A stretch of DNA of 64,000 nt from contig NZ_SOCP01000005.1 in the NCBI RefSeq assembly GCF_004364325.1, positions 62,001 to 126,000 of the forward strand. The letters run 5' to 3'. Shown here one piece after another: positions 7,525 through 16,673 of this stretch (its first letter is position 1; each line of letters opens with the position of its first letter). Source of the DNA: Actinophytocola oryzae. GTDB lineage: Bacteria; Actinomycetota; Actinomycetes; Mycobacteriales; Pseudonocardiaceae. The position numbers and the translations under genes were made by a program. Below the pieces are notes generated by a model, which was not told where the DNA came from, ran no database searches, and saw nothing but the letters and a program-made list of their open reading frames with translations.

Positions 7525-9204
7525 ATGCCATTCGACGCTCACGAAGAAGTCGTCCGTCGCGTCGAGGAAGCAGCCACCACCGGGAAGCTGGATCTGAGTG
7601 ACCTGAAGCTGCGCGAGGTCCCCTCTCAGCTCGCCACGCTCAGGAACCTGACCGAGCTGAACCTCGACGGCAACCGCTTCACCGAACTGCCCGACTGGCT
7701 GGGCACCCTCACCGGCCTGACGACCCTCAACCTGGACGCCTGCCGCCTGGAGCGGGTGCCGGAGTGGCTGGCCGGCCTGGGCGAGCTGACCGACCTCCGC
7801 CTGGGCAGCAACCGTCTCGCCGCACTACCGGACTGGCTCGGCACCCTGACGAACCTGCGCCGCCTCGACATCGACGCGAACCGCCTGACCACGCTGCCGC
7901 CAGGACTGTGTGCGCTCACCGAGCTGACCGAGCTGAACCTCGACGCCAACCCACTCAGCGAACTGCCGGACTGGCTCGGCGAGCGGACCGGCATGACAAA
8001 GTTGCTCCTGGAGGGTGTCCGCCTCGGTGAGTTACCCGTCTGGCTCGGCGGGCTGACGGAGCTGACCGGCCTGAACATCGGCGGCTGGGCCCTCGGCCGG
8101 GTGCCCGACCAGCTCGCCAACCTCACGAGCCTCACCGAGCTCACCCTGCGCGGCAACGGGCTCACCGAGTTACCTGACTGGCTCGGGGACCTCATCGCGC
8201 TGGCCAAACTGCGCCTCAGCGCCAACCGCCTCACCCGATTACCGGAGCGGATGCGGAACCTGGCAGAGCTGACCGAACTGCAGCTGGACAGCAATCGGTT
8301 CACCGAACTACCCGACTGGCTCGGCGGCCTGACCGGACTGACAAAGCTCTACCTGCACGACAACAGGTTCACCGAGTTGCCGAGCAGCCTGGGCGACCTC
8401 CCAAATCTGCGGATACTCGCCGTCGGCGGCTGCCGACTGACCGCCGTGCCGGACTGGATCGCGAACCTGACCAGCCTGACCGACCTGTGGCTCAACCACA
8501 ACTGGCTCACCGAGCTACCCGACTGGATGGCCGATCTGACCGGTTTGACCCAGCTGTGGTTGCACAAGAACAGGTTCACCGAACTACCGGGCAGGCTGGG
8601 CGAACTGTCGAACCTGACCCACCTGAATCTCGGCGCATGCCAGCTCACGACCGTACCCGCCTGGGTAGGCCGCCTCACCGAGCTGCGGCATCTGTACCTC
8701 AATGCCAACCAGCTGAACGAGCTGCCAGACTGGCTTCCTCGGCTCACCAACCTCACGACGCTCGATCTAACCGGTAACTGCCTCACTGACCTGCCGCCGC
8801 TGCCACCTGTAGCCAAGCTGAGGCTAGGGCTGAACAGGTTCAAGACACTGCCCAACTGGCTCGCGACGGCGACAGAGCTGACCCGCCTCGACCTGGACTC
8901 CAACAACCTCCGTGGCCTGCCCGACTGGCTCGGGAACTTGACGGGCCTCGAGGTGCTGGGCATCGGCGGTTGCGGGCTCACCGAGGTACCAACGTGGCTC
9001 GCCCGCCTGACCGGTCTCACCGAGCTGTGGCTCGGCAACAACCAGCTGATCGAGGTGCCCCGCTGGCTCGGCGACTTCACCGAGCTGACAGTGCTGCACC
9101 TGAACAACAACAGCCTGCGTGAACTGCCGGACGAGCTGGGAGCGCTCACGGGCCTCACCAAGCTGGGCATCCGCAACGCCCGCCTGCGCACGCTCCCAGA
9201 CTGA
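7525..9204 (+). CDS. leucine-rich repeat protein: N-terminal part of a split LRR-ROCO gene
   Basis: From ATG 7525 (GGGGAG a few bases upstream) 559 residues are read before a TGA at 9202-9204. After about 20 residues the protein is only tandem leucine-rich repeats of 23 residues, roughly 24 copies, with consensus LTxLxLxxNxLxELPDWLGxLT. The last decoded residues are LRTLPD, where nearly every other repeat continues with W (TGG). The same frame then continues without any shift into VAALTGLERLWLESN and the rest of the repeats, so this reads as the front of one longer gene rather than a complete protein. Alone it would be a cytoplasmic LRR scaffold without an effector domain. Confidence 0.75.
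   Translation: MPFDAHEEVVRRVEEAATTGKLDLSDLKLREVPSQLATLRNLTELNLDGNRFTELPDWLGTLTGLTTLNLDACRLERVPEWLAGLGELTDLRLGSNRLAALPDWLGTLTNLRRLDIDANRLTTLPPGLCALTELTELNLDANPLSELPDWLGERTGMTKLLLEGVRLGELPVWLGGLTELTGLNIGGWALGRVPDQLANLTSLTELTLRGNGLTELPDWLGDLIALAKLRLSANRLTRLPERMRNLAELTELQLDSNRFTELPDWLGGLTGLTKLYLHDNRFTELPSSLGDLPNLRILAVGGCRLTAVPDWIANLTSLTDLWLNHNWLTELPDWMADLTGLTQLWLHKNRFTELPGRLGELSNLTHLNLGACQLTTVPAWVGRLTELRHLYLNANQLNELPDWLPRLTNLTTLDLTGNCLTDLPPLPPVAKLRLGLNRFKTLPNWLATATELTRLDLDSNNLRGLPDWLGNLTGLEVLGIGGCGLTEVPTWLARLTGLTELWLGNNQLIEVPRWLGDFTELTVLHLNNNSLRELPDELGALTGLTKLGIRNARLRTLPD
9202..9204 (+). other. in-frame TGA replacing a repeat-predicted TGG (Trp)
   Basis: The codons are CTC CCA GAC TGA GTC GCC GCC CTG, reading L-P-D-stop-V-A-A-L. 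Repeat register is kept exactly on both sides, and a one-base change (TGA back to TGG) would restore an uninterrupted frame from 7525 to 13086. Confidence 0.9.
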
Positions 9205-9231
9205 GTCGCCGCCCTGACTGGCCTTGAGCGA

Positions 9232-12200
9232 TTGTGGCTCGAAAGCAACGAGCTGACCGGGCTGCCGACGTGGTTCCCCCGCCTCGTGTGCCTCACGCAC
9301 CTGTACCTGGACAGCAACAAGCTCACCGAGGTGCCCGCGGAGCTGGCCCGGATGACGCGCCTGGCAGGCATCAGCCTCGTCGACAACGAGATTCTCGAGA
9401 TCCCTCGCTGGTTCGGGGAGCTGAACGGTCTCACCGAGCTGCAACTGAGCCACATCAAGGCCGACCTGCCTGCCGAGTTGGGCAACCTCCACCGGCTCAC
9501 CAGACTCTCCCTTGGCGAGTGCGGTCTCGACTCGGCGCCAGCGTGGATCGCCCGCCTGACCGGCCTCACCGGCCTGCATCTTCACGACAACGCGATCACC
9601 GAGCTACCCGGCTGGCTCGGCGAACTGACCGGGCTGACCGACCTGAAGGTCCGAGGCAACCGGCTCACGAACCTGCCGCCCAGCATCGCGAACCTCGCCG
9701 TTCTGTCCGCGCTGGACATCGCCGACAACCAGCTCACCACCGTGCCGGACGCGGTCGCGACTCTCACCAGTCTGGTGAGCCTCGACCTCGGTGGCAACAA
9801 GGTCGTGACCCTGCCACGTCACTTCGGCGGTCTCCTTGGACTCGACCACCTGGATCTCAACAACTGTCGCTTTGCCGTGATCCCCTCGCAGCTGGCAGGA
9901 CTCACCGGTCTGACAAAGCTGAATCTCGGTAACAATCTCCTGAAGGAGGTGCCGCCGTGGCTGGGGGAACTGTCCGAACTCGGGCAGTTGAGCCTGAACG
10001 GCAACTTCATCACCACACTGCCGGACGAGCTGTCATCGCTAACGAGACTTCGCGAGCTGAACCTCGCCTTCTGCCAACTCACTGCCCTACCACGATCCGT
10101 CCGTTCACTCTCGCGCCTCACCGACCTGCTGCTCGACGAGAACCCGTTGGACGGACTGCCCAAGTTCATCGGCGGACTCAGGACGCTGACCAAGCTGAGC
10201 CTCAACGGCTGCGAGGTCGTCGTGCTGCCGACGGAACTGGCCACCCTGACCGGCCTCACCACCCTCTACCTCAACCGCAACTCTCTGACCGAGCTGCCGG
10301 AGTGGATCTCACGGCTCAGCAACCTTGAGACGCTGTGGATCGACGACAACCCACTCGGCGAGTTGCCCGGCGCCCTCGGCAACCTGACACGACTCACGTC
10401 GTTGAGCCTCGAGCAGTGCCTGCTGACCGAGCTGCCGCCGTGGCTCGGCAGCCTGACCAGCCTGAGAAGGCTCTTCTTGTCGGACAACGAGCTCACAGTC
10501 CTGCCGGACTGGATCGCCGAGCTGACGCGGCTCGACATGCTCTGGCTCAACGGCAACGACCTGACGACACTGCCGGACAGCCTCACCAGGCTCACCCGCC
10601 TCCACCAACTGCGGCTCGAGAACAACCGGCTCACCGAGCTGCCGGAGAATCTCGGCGCTCTGAGCCGGTTGACCACGCTGGAAGCCAGCGACAACGACCT
10701 GACGGGCCTCCCGGACAGCATCACCGGGCTCCTTGAGCTGACCGAGGTGTACCTCGACAACAACGAGCTCACCGCGCTGCCGGACGGTATGAGTGCACTC
10801 ACCGAACTGAAGACGTTGGAGGCCAACAACAACCGGCTCACCGCGCTGCCCGACTGGCTGACCGAGCTGCCGAACCTGACCGAGATCTCCGTCAGCGCCA
10901 ACCCACTCGTCAACCCGCCCCCGGAGATCGCGGCAGCGGGGTCCGAGTCGCTGATGGCGTTCATCCGGGACCGCAAGGTGTCCAGCTCCACGCAGTGGCT
11001 CTCGAAGCTGTTGATCGTCGGCGAGGGCGGTGTCGGGAAGACCTCCCTGGTGCGGGCGCTCAACGGCGAACCCCACGACCCCGACGAGAAGTCCACGCAC
11101 GGGCTGATGATCAAGGGGCTTCCCGTCGAACATCCGCGCCTGCCGGTCGACATGCGACTGTCCGCGTGGGACTTCGGTGGCCAGCAGATCTACCACGCCA
11201 CACACCAGTTCTTCCTGACCAACCGGTCACTGTTCCTGCTGCTGTGGAGCTCCCGGGCCGGCTGGGAGCAGGGCAAGCTGCGCTACTGGCTCGACATCAT
11301 CACCGCACGGGCGCCCAAGTCGCCGATCCTGCTGGTGGCCACGCACGTCGGCGACCGGCCCGTCGACCTGCCGCTCCACGAGCTGCAACGGGAGTACCCG
11401 AAGATCGTCGCCAGTCTCACGGTGGACAACGCCACCCGCGAGGGGCTCGGGGAGCTGCGCATGCGGCTCGCGGAAGAGGCCGCCGAACTGCCACTCATGG
11501 GCTCGGAGTGGCCGACGTCCTGGCTGGACGCGGCGGACGCCGTACGCAGGACGCCAGAGAACCACGTGACCCCGGCGCGAATGTGGAAGATCATGGCCGA
11601 GGCAGGCGTTCGGGACGGTGCCCTGCAACGCTTCATCGCGACCGCCCTGCACGAGCTTGGTGACATCCTCCACTACAGCGACGACCCCGAGCTGTCGGAA
11701 ACAGTGGTGCTGCAACCTGGCTGGGTCAACGACTACATCAGCATGGTGCTCGACAGCGACGAGGTCGCCGACGCGCACGGGTTGCTGACCAGGCGCCACC
11801 TCAACGAGCTGTGGGCCGACCTCGACCCGGGCCTGCGGGACCACTTCCTACGCATGATGGACAAGTACGACCTGTCGTACCGCATCCAGGGCGGCCAGGC
11901 CGACGACCTCAGCCTCGTGGTGGAGCGTCTGCAGTGGAACCCACCCGAGTACGAGGCGGAGTGGGCCGAGATCGGACTCCGGGAGAACACCCGGGAGATC
12001 CAGGTCCTCTACCGGCTCAACACGATGCCACCCGGGATCCCCACCTGGTTCATCGCGCGCGAGCACCGGTTCAGCAAGCGGAAGCACTGGCGGACCGGGG
12101 CGCTGCTCGGGCACGGCGATGGACAACACCTCGCGCTCGTCCGTGCCGACACGCACCGCAACGTCGTCGAGCTGGCGGTGCGTGGGCCGATGCCCGCCGC

Positions 12201-13086
12201 GTTCTTCTCCGTGCTGGACGACGGGCTCAACCTGACCCTCGAGCGGTTTCCCGGTCTGCAGATCACCCGTCAGGTGCCCTGCCGGTGCACGACCGGGTGC
12301 CAGGAGCTGTTCGACTACGAGAACCTGAGTAACCGGATGGCGCGGACGCCACCCAAGGACACCATCGAGTGTCACCGGTCCGGCGAGGATGTGTCCGTGA
12401 CGGAGCTGCTGTACGGGCTGGCGCCGTCCGAACGCGACGCCACCCGGATGAGCCTCGACCAGATGGCGTCCGCGCTCACGAGGATCGAGGAGCAGGGCGC
12501 CTACGCCCAGCGAATCTTCCTGAAGATGCAGCGCCAGCTCCAGGCGCAGCAGGAAACACGCTGCCCCAGCGTGTTCGCGATCGTGTCGACCAGGAAGAGA
12601 GTCACCGGGAGCGCCTACGAGCTGCGGCTCTACTGCGAGGAGCCCGGTGCGTGGCACCGGCTTCCCGAACCCGCCGGGTGCTACCCGATCACCCAGCCCG
12701 CCGAGTGGCTGCGCAAACTCGGCCCGTACGTCCAGCACTTGCTGAAGGTGCTCAAGCACGTCGGCCCGCTGTTCGGGCCGGTGCTCGGGGTGGCGGTGGA
12801 CAAGCTGGACGAGCAGGTCAAGGCCGACGTGGACCTCATGAAGGAGCTGGTCGGCCAGCTGCCGGACGAGGTGTCCCACAAACCGGAGCTGACCAAGGCG
12901 GACGACACGGACCCGGCGCCCGCCGCACGGGCCGTCAACGACGCTGACTACCGCGCGCTCCTGGCGAATCTGACCAAGCTCGATCCCGACCAGCGCTGGG
13001 GTGGGCTTTCCCGGACGATGACGCCGGAAGGACTCACGCTCTACCTGTGCGACCAGCACGTCGCCGGGTACCGGCCGCGTGGTTAG
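9232..13086 (+). CDS. LRR-Roc-COR (ROCO) GTPase: C-terminal part of a split gene
   Basis: This frame is continuous from just after the TGA; 9232 (TTG) is the first possible start but has no good ribosome site. About 24 more LRRs run to near 10920. The Roc GTPase follows, with P-loop GEGGVGKTS (11020-11046), switch motif DFGGQ (11170-11184) and THVGD (11341-11355) at the G4 position. A COR region follows (from about 11500), and it contains VVLQPGWVNDYISMVLDS. The end has a Cys-containing block (CRCTTGCQELFDY) and a segment resembling other bacterial ROCO C-termini. ROCO proteins are large cytoplasmic GTPases related to LRRK2; most bacterial ones have no known role. Together with the upstream part the protein would be about 1,850 residues. 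Confidence 0.82.
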   Translation: MWLESNELTGLPTWFPRLVCLTHLYLDSNKLTEVPAELARMTRLAGISLVDNEILEIPRWFGELNGLTELQLSHIKADLPAELGNLHRLTRLSLGECGLDSAPAWIARLTGLTGLHLHDNAITELPGWLGELTGLTDLKVRGNRLTNLPPSIANLAVLSALDIADNQLTTVPDAVATLTSLVSLDLGGNKVVTLPRHFGGLLGLDHLDLNNCRFAVIPSQLAGLTGLTKLNLGNNLLKEVPPWLGELSELGQLSLNGNFITTLPDELSSLTRLRELNLAFCQLTALPRSVRSLSRLTDLLLDENPLDGLPKFIGGLRTLTKLSLNGCEVVVLPTELATLTGLTTLYLNRNSLTELPEWISRLSNLETLWIDDNPLGELPGALGNLTRLTSLSLEQCLLTELPPWLGSLTSLRRLFLSDNELTVLPDWIAELTRLDMLWLNGNDLTTLPDSLTRLTRLHQLRLENNRLTELPENLGALSRLTTLEASDNDLTGLPDSITGLLELTEVYLDNNELTALPDGMSALTELKTLEANNNRLTALPDWLTELPNLTEISVSANPLVNPPPEIAAAGSESLMAFIRDRKVSSSTQWLSKLLIVGEGGVGKTSLVRALNGEPHDPDEKSTHGLMIKGLPVEHPRLPVDMRLSAWDFGGQQIYHATHQFFLTNRSLFLLLWSSRAGWEQGKLRYWLDIITARAPKSPILLVATHVGDRPVDLPLHELQREYPKIVASLTVDNATREGLGELRMRLAEEAAELPLMGSEWPTSWLDAADAVRRTPENHVTPARMWKIMAEAGVRDGALQRFIATALHELGDILHYSDDPELSETVVLQPGWVNDYISMVLDSDEVADAHGLLTRRHLNELWADLDPGLRDHFLRMMDKYDLSYRIQGGQADDLSLVVERLQWNPPEYEAEWAEIGLRENTREIQVLYRLNTMPPGIPTWFIAREHRFSKRKHWRTGALLGHGDGQHLALVRADTHRNVVELAVRGPMPAAFFSVLDDGLNLTLERFPGLQITRQVPCRCTTGCQELFDYENLSNRMARTPPKDTIECHRSGEDVSVTELLYGLAPSERDATRMSLDQMASALTRIEEQGAYAQRIFLKMQRQLQAQQETRCPSVFAIVSTRKRVTGSAYELRLYCEEPGAWHRLPEPAGCYPITQPAEWLRKLGPYVQHLLKVLKHVGPLFGPVLGVAVDKLDEQVKADVDLMKELVGQLPDEVSHKPELTKADDTDPAPAARAVNDADYRALLANLTKLDPDQRWGGLSRTMTPEGLTLYLCDQHVAGYRPRG

Positions 13087-13871
13087 AGACCGGAGATGAG
13101 TGACGGCCGCTTCGCCAGCAGGTCGGCGAAGCGGGCGGCGCCTGACCTGACCGCACGTTCGAGGTGCAGGCGCCGGGAGGCGAAGTTCGTCGACGGGACC
13201 GAGAACGCCACCGCGCCGGTCACGCGGCCCGTCGCGTCCGTGACCGGGGCCGACAGGCAGGCCAGCTCCGGTCGGAACTCCTCGATCTCGGCGGCCATGC
13301 CGGTGCGCGACACGTGTTCCAGCTCGGTGTCCAGGTCGACCGCCCGGACCGTCGTCCTCGCGGTGAGCCGGGGCATGCCCGCGCCCGCCAGGTACTCGCG
13401 GCGGTCCCGACGGGGCAGGGACGCCAGCAGGACCTTGCCGAAGGCGGTGGCGTGCGCGGCCTCGTGGAAGCCGAAGTCCAGTGGGGTCGCGCGCGGGTGG
13501 GCCGGGGAGTCGGCCACCGCGGCGACCACGATGTCCGTCTCGCGGAAGACCGTGTAGTAGGCGGCCGCCTCGGCCCGCAGGTGCAGGTGGTGCAGCTCGT
13601 CGCGCAGCTCCTGGCCGACGTCCAGCTCGGCGCACAGGCTCTGGTAGAGGACCCCGACCTTGTAGCCGAGGCCGAAGCCGCGCCCGTGGCCGAGCCTGAC
13701 CAGGTAGCCCTCGTGGACCAGTGTGTTCAGCAGGTGGTAGGTGGTGGACAGGTTGTAACCGGCCTGCCGCGCGACCGCCTTCGCGGTGATGCCGTCGCCC
13801 GCCGAGCCGACGATGTCCAGCACCCGCAGCGCACGCTGCGCCGATCCGATCAACCCACTCGGTTCGGTCAA
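13083..13871 (-). CDS. IclR family transcriptional regulator
   Basis: The 262-residue protein has an N-terminal winged helix (about 10-75: RALRVLDIVGSAGDGITAKAV, then STTYHLLNTLVHEGYLVR). The C-terminal IclR effector domain (about 85-255) has EAAHATAFGKVLLASLP and AFSVPSTNF, typical of the GAF-like ligand pocket. Such proteins repress or activate catabolic genes in response to small acids. A TTG start at 13871 has GGGGAGG 8 bases upstream; a GTG at 13898 is the alternative. Its stop overlaps the end of the ROCO gene. No obvious catabolic target adjoins it. Confidence 0.85.
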   Translation of the reverse strand: MTEPSGLIGSAQRALRVLDIVGSAGDGITAKAVARQAGYNLSTTYHLLNTLVHEGYLVRLGHGRGFGLGYKVGVLYQSLCAELDVGQELRDELHHLHLRAEAAAYYTVFRETDIVVAAVADSPAHPRATPLDFGFHEAAHATAFGKVLLASLPRRDRREYLAGAGMPRLTARTTVRAVDLDTELEHVSRTGMAAEIEEFRPELACLSAPVTDATGRVTGAVAFSVPSTNFASRRLHLERAVRSGAARFADLLAKRPSLISGL

Positions 13872-14000
13872 CCGACGCACCTCCCCGGGACGGCACACCT
13901 GGTCCGCGTGCCCCCCAGCGACACTACGTCAGGTTCACGCACCACGGCAGGTCGGAGACTCACCTCCGGTTGCGGGACCGCCGACGGCACAATGGCCGGT

Positions 14001-14975
14001 ATGCACAGCCAGCCGGCGTGGGAGGCGGTGCGGTCCCACCTGCGGGCGCACCGCTACGAGCTGGCGGCCGGGTTCCCGCCCGGCCTCGCCGGGACGCCGC
14101 TGCTGTCCCGCCCTGCGTGGGTGCCGCCCGAGCCGGTGCCGCTGTCCTCGGTGCGGATCTCGTTCACGCAGGCACCGCCGTGGGACCTGCCTCCGGCCTC
14201 CGGTGACCCCGCCTACCCCAGCTACTCGGCGGCGATGACGGCGATGGACGCGCCGACCGTGTTCGAGAACCGGCCGACCTGGCGGTTGCTCGACGCCGAC
14301 CTGGCCGGGACCGCCTCACTGGTGTTCGGCGACGGCCGGTACTTCGACTCCATCGACACCGGGGAGGCCGCCGCGCACGAGTACGCCTCGGCCCTGCTCG
14401 CCGGCACACCCACCCCGCTGCGTGACGCCGTCGGCGATCCGACCGATCTCCGCGGGCGGCCCGCCAACCTGGCCGTCTCCGCCCTGACGCGCCGCGGCGA
14501 CGACCAGTTCCTGCTCCACTGGCGCGACCCGGCGAAGGTCGGGCACGCGGGCGGGCTCTACCAGGTCGTGCCGGTCGGGGTGTTCCAGTCCTCGGGACCC
14601 GGCGACTTCGACCTGTGGCGGTTCCTGCTGCGTGAGTACGCCGAAGAACTGCTCGGCGAGCCGGAGGTCACGGCGCCGGACTACGGGACCTGGCCGTTCG
14701 CGGTCGCGATGACCGAGGCACTCGCCGACGGCTCCGTCACGGCCGACGTGCTCGGCCTCGGCGTCGACCCCCTGACGTTCGCGACCGACCTGCTCGTGCG
14801 GGTGGTCGTCGAAACGGCCGTGTTCGACGAGATCTTCGGGTCGAGGGTGGCGGTCAACGACGAGGGCGCTGTCTCGATGCGACCGTTCACTCAGGACTCG
14901 ATCGAGGGGCTGCCGATGCAGGCCGCGGGAGCGGCACTGGTTCGGCTGGCGCTGGCCGCCGGGCCAGCACGGTGA
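14001..14975 (+). CDS. conserved actinobacterial protein with Nudix-like segment
   Basis: From ATG 14001 (or 13992) the product is 324 residues, probably cytoplasmic, with no signal or membrane helix. Segments such as NRPTWRLLDADLAGTASLVFG, HAGGLYQVVPVGVFQ and LLREYAEELLGEPE recall proteins annotated in actinomycetes as Nudix-like or as helix-turn-helix associated. The last segment resembles the REx2EE part of a Nudix box but the rest of the box is not clear. No biochemical function is proposed. The 3' end overlaps the convergent MFS gene by about 90 bases, so one of the two ends may be shorter in reality. Confidence 0.65.
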   Translation: MHSQPAWEAVRSHLRAHRYELAAGFPPGLAGTPLLSRPAWVPPEPVPLSSVRISFTQAPPWDLPPASGDPAYPSYSAAMTAMDAPTVFENRPTWRLLDADLAGTASLVFGDGRYFDSIDTGEAAAHEYASALLAGTPTPLRDAVGDPTDLRGRPANLAVSALTRRGDDQFLLHWRDPAKVGHAGGLYQVVPVGVFQSSGPGDFDLWRFLLREYAEELLGEPEVTAPDYGTWPFAVAMTEALADGSVTADVLGLGVDPLTFATDLLVRVVVETAVFDEIFGSRVAVNDEGAVSMRPFTQDSIEGLPMQAAGAALVRLALAAGPAR

Positions 14976-16068
14976 CCGGCACCAGCGCCAGCAGCCCGCC
15001 GACGACCGCGACCAGCTGGTAGCCGCCGACGCCGAAAAGGAGACCCGCGCCGAGGCTCGCGAGCGCGGAGGTGCCCCACACCACGCCGTCGACCGCGCCC
15101 TGCAGCTGGATGCGCTGGTCCTCGGGCAGCTCACGGGACAGGATCGCCGAACCGCCGACGAACACGAGGTTCCAGCCGTACCCGAGCAGGAACATCGCGA
15201 CCGACAACCCGGCGACGTCACCGGCCCCGAACGCCGCGACGGCAGCGACGGCGAGGCACCCGATGCCGAGGTAGATCACCGCGCGGCCACCGAAGCGGTC
15301 GGTGAGCCTGCCGGACAGCGGGGCCAGCGCGAACATGCCGATCATGTGCACGGAGAGCACGACGCCGAGCACCTCGAGCCCGTGGGCGGCCATGTGCAGC
15401 GAGGTCATGGACATGATCGCGACCATGGTGAGCTGGGCGCACACCATCGAGACGAGCGGGGCCAGCACGACCGGGGTCCTGAGCGCGGACAGTGACGTCC
15501 GCCGGGCGGGCGGTGCGGGGGTGCGCCGGAGGGTGGTGGCCGCGCCGAACGCGACGGCGGTCATCACGACGGCGACGAGCACCGGCCCGGCGAGTGCCGG
15601 AAACCCGAGCGTGGTGGCGAGTCCGGCGCCGGGGGCGATGAGCGTCGGCCCGACGACGGCACCGACCGTGCCGGCCCAGACGATCATGGCGATGGCGAAC
15701 CCCTTGCGGTGCGTGGGAACCCCCTCCGCCGCGAGGTAGCGGGACAGCTGCGCGGCGCCGTTTCCCAGGCCCAGCAGGAACATCCCGACGATGAGCACGA
15801 CCATCGTGTGCGTGGTGGCCGCGGCGAAGGCGACGAGCGCGCCGACCACCGCCGCGCCGTAGAGGCCGCGGACGACGGTGCGGCTGCCGTGCCTGGCGAT
15901 GAGCTGGCCCGCGGTGAGCGTGCCCGCGGCGGTACCGAGGACGCTGAACGCGTTGGGGACACCGCTCCAGCCGGGGCCCGCGGCATCGTTGGCGATGAGG
16001 GTGGCGGCCGTGCTGGCGCCCGCCATGGCCGTGTTGACCGCCGCGACACCGGCGAACAGGGATCTCAT
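14887..16068 (-). CDS. MFS transporter
   Basis: About 393 residues from ATG 16068, with roughly 12 hydrophobic helices in two halves. Loop motifs ARHGSRTVVRG (between helices 2 and 3) and its second-half counterpart DRFGGRAVIYLG are the major facilitator signature. The conserved-looking start MRSLFAGVAAVNTAMAGASTA marks helix 1; a longer form to 16122 only adds a polar leader. It is likely a proton-driven exporter of a small molecule, substrate unknown. It diverges from an Lrp/AsnC regulator, which may control it. Confidence 0.83.
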   Translation of the reverse strand: MRSLFAGVAAVNTAMAGASTAATLIANDAAGPGWSGVPNAFSVLGTAAGTLTAGQLIARHGSRTVVRGLYGAAVVGALVAFAAATTHTMVVLIVGMFLLGLGNGAAQLSRYLAAEGVPTHRKGFAIAMIVWAGTVGAVVGPTLIAPGAGLATTLGFPALAGPVLVAVVMTAVAFGAATTLRRTPAPPARRTSLSALRTPVVLAPLVSMVCAQLTMVAIMSMTSLHMAAHGLEVLGVVLSVHMIGMFALAPLSGRLTDRFGGRAVIYLGIGCLAVAAVAAFGAGDVAGLSVAMFLLGYGWNLVFVGGSAILSRELPEDQRIQLQGAVDGVVWGTSALASLGAGLLFGVGGYQLVAVVGGLLALVPVTVLARRPAPAEPVPLPRPASAAPRSSPE

Positions 16069-16154
16069 GCGTCTGACGCTAGGCGTCGAAGGAGCACTTC
16101 CTGAACGGCTTTCGGCAGGCATACTGGCCGCCTGACCAACGAATCGAAAGGAAG

Positions 16155-16673
16155 ATGGGCGGGATGACCTTTCGTTCGGAAAAGCCCCTGGACACCCTCG
16201 ACTGGCGCCTGCTCGCGGAACTGCAGTCCGACGGGCGCCTGTCGTTCAAGGAGCTGGGTCGCCGGGTGAACCTGTCGGCGCCCGCGGTGGCCGAGCGGGT
16301 GCGGCGCATGGAGGAGAGCGGCGTGATCACCGGCTACCGGGCCGAGGTGGACGCGCGGCAGGCCGGGTACCCGATCATGGCGTTCGTGCAGCTGCAGTGC
16401 AGCCTCGGCAGCTGCCTGCTGAGGACCAGCGCGCCGACCGACTACCCCGAGATCGTCGAGGTCCACAAGCTGAGCGGCGACCACTGCACGATGATCAAGG
16501 TCAGGGCCGCGACCCTGGCCCATCTGGAGGGCCTGTTCGAACGCCTCGACAAACACGGCGAGACGCGTACCTCTGTGGTCCTGTCCACCCAGTACGATGG
16601 CGGGCCCGTGGAGCCGCCTGACGAGAACTTCCCGCACGCCACCCCGGCAGAAGGCTGGGCCAGACGCCCCTAG
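16155..16673 (+). CDS. Lrp/AsnC family transcriptional regulator
   Basis: The 172-residue protein has the AsnC helix-turn-helix (about 12-65: LDWRLLAELQSDGRLSFKEL, then LSAPAVAERVRRMEESGVI). The RAM effector domain (about 70-155) contains YPEIVEVHKLSGDHCTMIKV. An internal CSLGSCLLR replaces the more usual linker of the family. Amino acids are the usual ligands. Two starts fit, 16155 and 16164. An imperfect inverted repeat (CGAATCGAAAGG 16140-16151, CCTTTCGTTCG 16168-16178) brackets both and could be an operator or a start-site hairpin. Confidence 0.85.
   Translation: MGGMTFRSEKPLDTLDWRLLAELQSDGRLSFKELGRRVNLSAPAVAERVRRMEESGVITGYRAEVDARQAGYPIMAFVQLQCSLGSCLLRTSAPTDYPEIVEVHKLSGDHCTMIKVRAATLAHLEGLFERLDKHGETRTSVVLSTQYDGGPVEPPDENFPHATPAEGWARRP

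Noticed and set aside
7591..10923. Regular direct repeats that might be taken for a CRISPR array
   Set aside because: The period is 69 bases, the units are diverged and translate without break into LRRs; there are no unique spacers or cas genes.
11848..13896. Long open frame antisense to the ROCO gene
   Set aside because: Low-complexity Arg/Gly/Pro-rich translation typical of antisense frames in GC-rich genes; no start signal or domain.
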